The notes under the pieces were generated by a model, which was not told the DNA's origin, ran no database searches, and worked only from the letters and a program-made list of their open reading frames with translations. A DNA stretch of 64,000 nucleotides from Branchinecta lynchi. Its lineage: Eukaryota > Arthropoda > Branchiopoda > Anostraca > Branchinectidae. The stretch covers positions 8,614,046 through 8,678,045 of the forward strand of contig JAKZAP010000016.1 of NCBI GenBank assembly GCA_023053575.1. The letters run 5' to 3'. Positions 60,496 to 64,000 of the stretch are shown in pieces; the stretch's first letter is position 1; each line of letters opens with the position of its first letter. A program made the translations under genes and the position numbers.

Positions 60496-61249
60496 CAAAA
60501 ACAAAAAATGATACTAGAACATCAAATTTGCTAGATCTCACCAGACCAAGTCCGCCAGTGCGGCAGAGGCAGGCGAAAAGGCACCAGAAGGAACGGAACC
60601 TTAAACGACACCTGAACAATGAAACCATACTTGAACACACCGTGGAGAATGCATTTACAGATATGGCCACGGAGAGCATTCTTCTCCTGAGCGTGACGTT
60701 ATCAAAATGGGAATGTTCGTTTCGGGAGCTTAGGTTTGCACATGCAGACTCCAAGACAAAAAGCGCAATTCATTCAAATCTTGTACAGCGCTGGCCGGAT
60801 CGTATTGGAATCTCTTCTAGATATGCGTTTGGGCTTAAGTGGTTAAAAAAATATTCCAGAAGAAGGGTTGATTGGAGACATTTGTTCATTTCTAAAATTG
60901 TTCGGTACTGAAATAAGGACATGCAAAATGGAGCAAAAATCATAGCTTGGAAACACTATTTCGTATTTGGATTGGGTTTTCCGCAGGCAATGTTAAAGGA
61001 AGTATACAGATAGGGATGATACTTGGTACTCTTCATTCAGTTGTCCTTTAAAGGACCTTAAGCGCAGCTAATTAATTGTAAAGCATTTATTTTTTTATCT
61101 CAAAAAACAACTATTTGATAAGTTGCGGTAAATCTTGAGGCTTGCCTAGCGAGTTAACCCTCTTTCTCGTTGTTCAGTATAGACAGGTCACAAATCGCGT
61201 TAATGCTCGACCGTGGTACGAGGGCACTAGTTATTTTTATTCAAGGCAC
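60496..61249. other. Unassigned sequence with one open + frame
   Basis: An open frame of about 127 codons (60528-60911, opening at TTG) encodes a basic product including RQRQAKRHQKERNLKRHL. I recognise no family, and the opposite strand is also open over part of it. It could be a LINE fragment or an exon of an unknown gene. Confidence 0.25.
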
Positions 61250-61251
61250 TA

Positions 61252-61409
61252 CACTCTAAAAAGTTTCTCCGAATAAGGATGCAGTATTTGCTACTGGGAT
61301 TAATTTTATCTCTATTGGGATAAACTTAATCCGAATTAGGGATAATTTTATCTCAATAAAGACAAGATTAATCCTAGTAGCAAATACTGCAAGATTTTTG
61401 TTTACAGTG
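61252..61409. mobile_element. Foldback MITE with TA flanks
   Basis: CACTCTAAA at the left and TTTACAGTG at the right, with TA outside both. Long inner arms (GCAGTATTTGCTACTGGGATTAA and complement) leave a short loop. 158 bp. Fits a Tc1/mariner-type MITE. Confidence 0.7.
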
Positions 61410-61784
61410 TACTCACTGCGATATTCAATACGAACTTGCCATATGTTTTCTAATAGCACACTAGCACAGTCATTTGCATTGGGTAAAAATCCCTCAGCTC
61501 AAAGTCCATCCCGCTTGCGGAAGCCCATCATTCTTCTTGGGATTAATTATTTATTTTGCTGTCATTAAGAGTGCGTTTTAACATCCTGCCTGGAATTACT
61601 GAAATCTACCACCGTCGCTCTTCTCTATTTATTATTATTCATTTGTTTAATTCAAAAAATAGAACAACACTATAACTATATTTACACTATATTTATTAGA
61701 TGGTGCGTTCTTCAAGGGACTTGTGCCTTGACGAATGAACCAGAAGCACATTTTTTTAAATTGAACTTAAAAGTCGAGAATTCT

Positions 61785-61905
61785 GTTCACAAGGCCCTCG
61801 GTAGCTCAAATGGTAGAGCGTTCGCGTGGTATGCGAAGGGTCCCGGGTTCAAATCCCGGCTGACGAGCATTTTTGTCTTTCAGTTCACTGCAACTAGAAA
61901 CAAAG
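61785..61905 (+). ncRNA. tRNA-Thr-like SINE candidate, copy 2
   Basis: 61795-61867 folds as a tRNA with perfect D (GCTC/GAGC), anticodon (TTCGC/GCGAA) and T (CCGGG/CCCGG) stems. The anticodon loop GTGGTAT reads GGT (Thr). The acceptor stem has two mismatches. B box GTTCAAATCC is intact. Both flanks match 20893-21012, supporting a tRNA-derived repeat. The GGT anticodon would be unusual for a eukaryotic tRNA-Thr gene. Confidence 0.55.
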
Positions 61906-62594
61906 CAATTAATGAGATGAAAGTGGAAGAGGCGAAGCCTCAAATTATGCATGCACAATTAAGGTCTCAGTCAAGGTTGATCAATCCCGCAATTCAGTTC
62001 TTCCCCCAAGATCGACACAGAGGGAGAGACAGGCGCATTAGCGGTCCAGACTGGGCCGACATAAGGAGATTGCTAGACGCGACGATATGACGGTGCTAGT
62101 TTTTGGTATTTTAGGGGGAGGTGGAACAGTCCCCGAGCATGCATTTCCTCCTTCCATTTTTCTTACACCGCGAAATTCTGTGTCGTTTCATCACGTAATA
62201 CCACAATCACTCATTTTAAATGGTGGATTGAAATATGATCGATAGACAGAAAGATAGGACAACTGCTAGGTTAGCTTTTGGTAAATAGAGAAAAAGGAAA
62301 AGCAACGTTAACATTAAAAGAAAATAATAGGTTCCACTTGCGGAGTCGGATTTCCATAAAATAAAAATTGTATTCACATTTAATCTTCTTCCTGGGGTAT
62401 GTCGTTTATTTTAGTAATATTTCCCGACGGACTGATTTTTTGTCATGTTGATACGTCTGCGCAATCTAGATATTGCAACGTACTCAACGAAGCCGGATCC
62501 CAGTCAACATGACAGTACTGACCTGTGACCAATAAGGAAGTAGGAGACACAAAAAAAACGGCCAATAGGATTTGAGGCTTATTTAAAATTTGAA
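61906..62594. other. No gene or recognisable repeat
   Basis: Intergenic DNA without identified elements. Confidence 0.3.
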
Positions 62595-62942
62595 ACCTTT
62601 AAAGGAACTGTCTTACCTATAATACTAATGCATCCGTAAACACTCCATGTATTTCTAAACCCGGAGACCCTAATTTCGTACGGTGCGTTCTAACACCTCC
62701 GACAAAACCACGCTGATTTTCTCACTTGCTTTGTTTTCCTACCTTCAGTGTGTATCACGCTGTTGACTGCGAGAAGTTTTTCCATAAAAAAACGGCTATG
62801 TAAATTGTTTCCCTGTCTTCGCTGCAAGTCAACGGGTCTCGTGGCTTAAAACAGCCAAAACCGTGGGTTATTTGTTGAAAGCACAACACAGTTTTAAAGT
62901 ATTCAAATATATTTGAAAAGCAAATAGTGCGAGGGGTCCTTT
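62595..62942 (-). repeat. Family J repeat, copy 2
   Basis: Reverse complement of 29600-29930 with moderate divergence. Ends are TTTAAAGGAAC at the left and GGGGTCCTTTAA at the right, so AAAGGAYC may be a terminal inverted repeat. Confidence 0.55.
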
Positions 62943-63009
62943 AAGATATCATTTCTGATCATACTTTGCTGCAATGTCGTGATTAAACAATCCATCAAGA
63001 AGTCGGGAA

Positions 63010-63665
63010 AACGTTTCCAATTACCAACAGGTTCACAAAAGTTACAGCGATTGTAATGTATGTCGGGTTGGACCGGTAATACTAGTTCAGGAACTTCCAC
63101 ATAAGCTGAATAATAGAACTTGGAATGCATTATGAAGTACCCCACCAAATACTCCCGGATCCGATCATCCGTGAGGGCGTGGATGGAGGTAGAATCCGGG
63201 ATCTTGTAACTCTTGTACCAGTTGCGAATGGGTTATCGATTAGTTTGAAACACAGTGGAGGGAGTTGGAGGGTCTGCGAGCTTTTCCGAGGGTGCTCCGA
63301 TTTGAGTGAAACCTAGTATAGGAGGTAAGATAAAATGCCCTAAATCTGAAATTTATGTCGCATGTGGACACGATAAGGGAGTTTGTGGGGACTCTCGGAA
63401 ATTGTGTGACACGCGTAGGGACCTAAGAGGTGTGCCGTTTGAGGTCTGCACCGGATACGACCTGTGTGTGGGGAATTAGATGGGGTCCTGGAAAATTTCC
63501 GGAAGTTCTCATATCCGAGTGAAACTGGGTGGTGGAGCAAATGTCCCCAGATATGACATTTGTGTGTCCGACTCGGATCCAAACTCGCTGAGGGAACCGG
63601 GGGGGGGATTTCCGGAAGTGCTCGAATTCGAGTGAAACGTGATGGGTGGTAGAAGCTAATACTTT
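63010..63665 (+). repeat. Family A copy, diverged and truncated
   Basis: GCGATTGTAATGTATGTCGG, then TTCCACATAAGCTGAATAATAGAACTTGG and CCCGGATCCGATCATCCG are family A words. Later GAGTGAAACTGGG and G runs follow. Both ends are absent. Confidence 0.5.
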
Positions 63666-64000
63666 AGGTATTAGCTTCGCTATGGGGGAGGGGGGTGATA
63701 CTAACCCCTTCGAAGAAATAAAAAGGCTAAACTGGGCGCTCGCAGAGCGCTCTGTCAAAGTCTGAACTAAGCTTCACCCGATAACAAAAGCTGATCTAAA
63801 CTGGGCGCGGCCCAGTTCTTGGTCGTCAAGAAACTGAGTTGACATCCAGCTTGGACATCGACAGTTCGGAGGCTTCAAGCGTCTGAGACTTAGAGAACTG
63901 CATTCCCACTCGCATGTTTCTAGCTTGCTAGATTGACAGAAATAGGAGGGGTATTTTTAGTTGTTTGGATACGTAGGGATTTTTTAGTCTTATTTTGTCA
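63666..64000. other. No gene recognised to window end
   Basis: Includes CTAAACTGGGCGC at 63728 and 63807, a ~80-bp direct repeat. Otherwise nothing is identified. Confidence 0.3.

Noticed and set aside
60528..60911. 127-codon open frame as a host gene
   Set aside because: No ATG at the start, no recognised family, partly open opposite strand, and a LINE 3' end directly upstream. Left as unassigned.
61795..61867. Functional tRNA-Thr gene
   Set aside because: Acceptor stem mismatches, an unusual GGT anticodon and flanks shared with another degenerate copy favour a SINE head.

Overview
This window is nuclear DNA from a metazoan, most likely an invertebrate. The evidence is one host gene of ten exons with GT/AG introns, dense non-LTR retrotransposon remains, many small inverted-repeat elements, and a 100-N scaffold gap. 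No prokaryotic or viral gene is visible. I cannot name the species.

The host gene is an FBXL2/FBXL20-type F-box/leucine-rich-repeat protein on the + strand. It runs from a probable first coding exon at 22955 to the stop codon at 58030, and all ten exons splice in consistent phases. The assembled protein is about 433 residues: an F-box, a run of cysteine-containing LRRs, and a C-terminal CVIL prenylation box. Introns make up over 95% of the locus. Directly after the stop lie decayed, tandem copies of the terminal exon (about 58187-58420).

Everything else is repeats. 'A' is a 1-3 kb hairpin-ended, non-coding, internally repetitive family with long G runs; copies lie at 2.7, 6.2, 15.9, 21.2, 24.9, 26.5, 35.7, 40.3, 47.4, 55.9 and 63.0 kb. 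'B' is a family with ~137-bp internal tandem repeats and GGGATCCC-containing ends (0.4, 24.0, 31.2, 32.7, 33.7, 34.7, 37.8 and 49.3 kb). 'C' is a short family, often foldback, that carries a hammerhead-ribozyme-like core (3.2, 10.2, 14.6, 27.3, 30.3, 48.8 and 50.1 kb). Small inverted-repeat (MITE-like) families are E, F, G, H and several singletons. There are two tRNA-Thr-like SINE candidates, one long CR1/Jockey-like LINE ORF at 16.2-18.9 kb, and fragments of other LINEs.

Nesting is frequent and gives relative ages: LINE in A, B in A, C in B, C in A, A in D, E in A, an 8-bp-TSD element in an RT fragment, and two MITEs in a 220-bp tandem array.

The most interesting signals are the hammerhead-like core of family C, which shows compensatory stem changes and sits in foldbacks with 10-13 bp target-site duplications, and the decaying duplications of the FBXL terminal exon.
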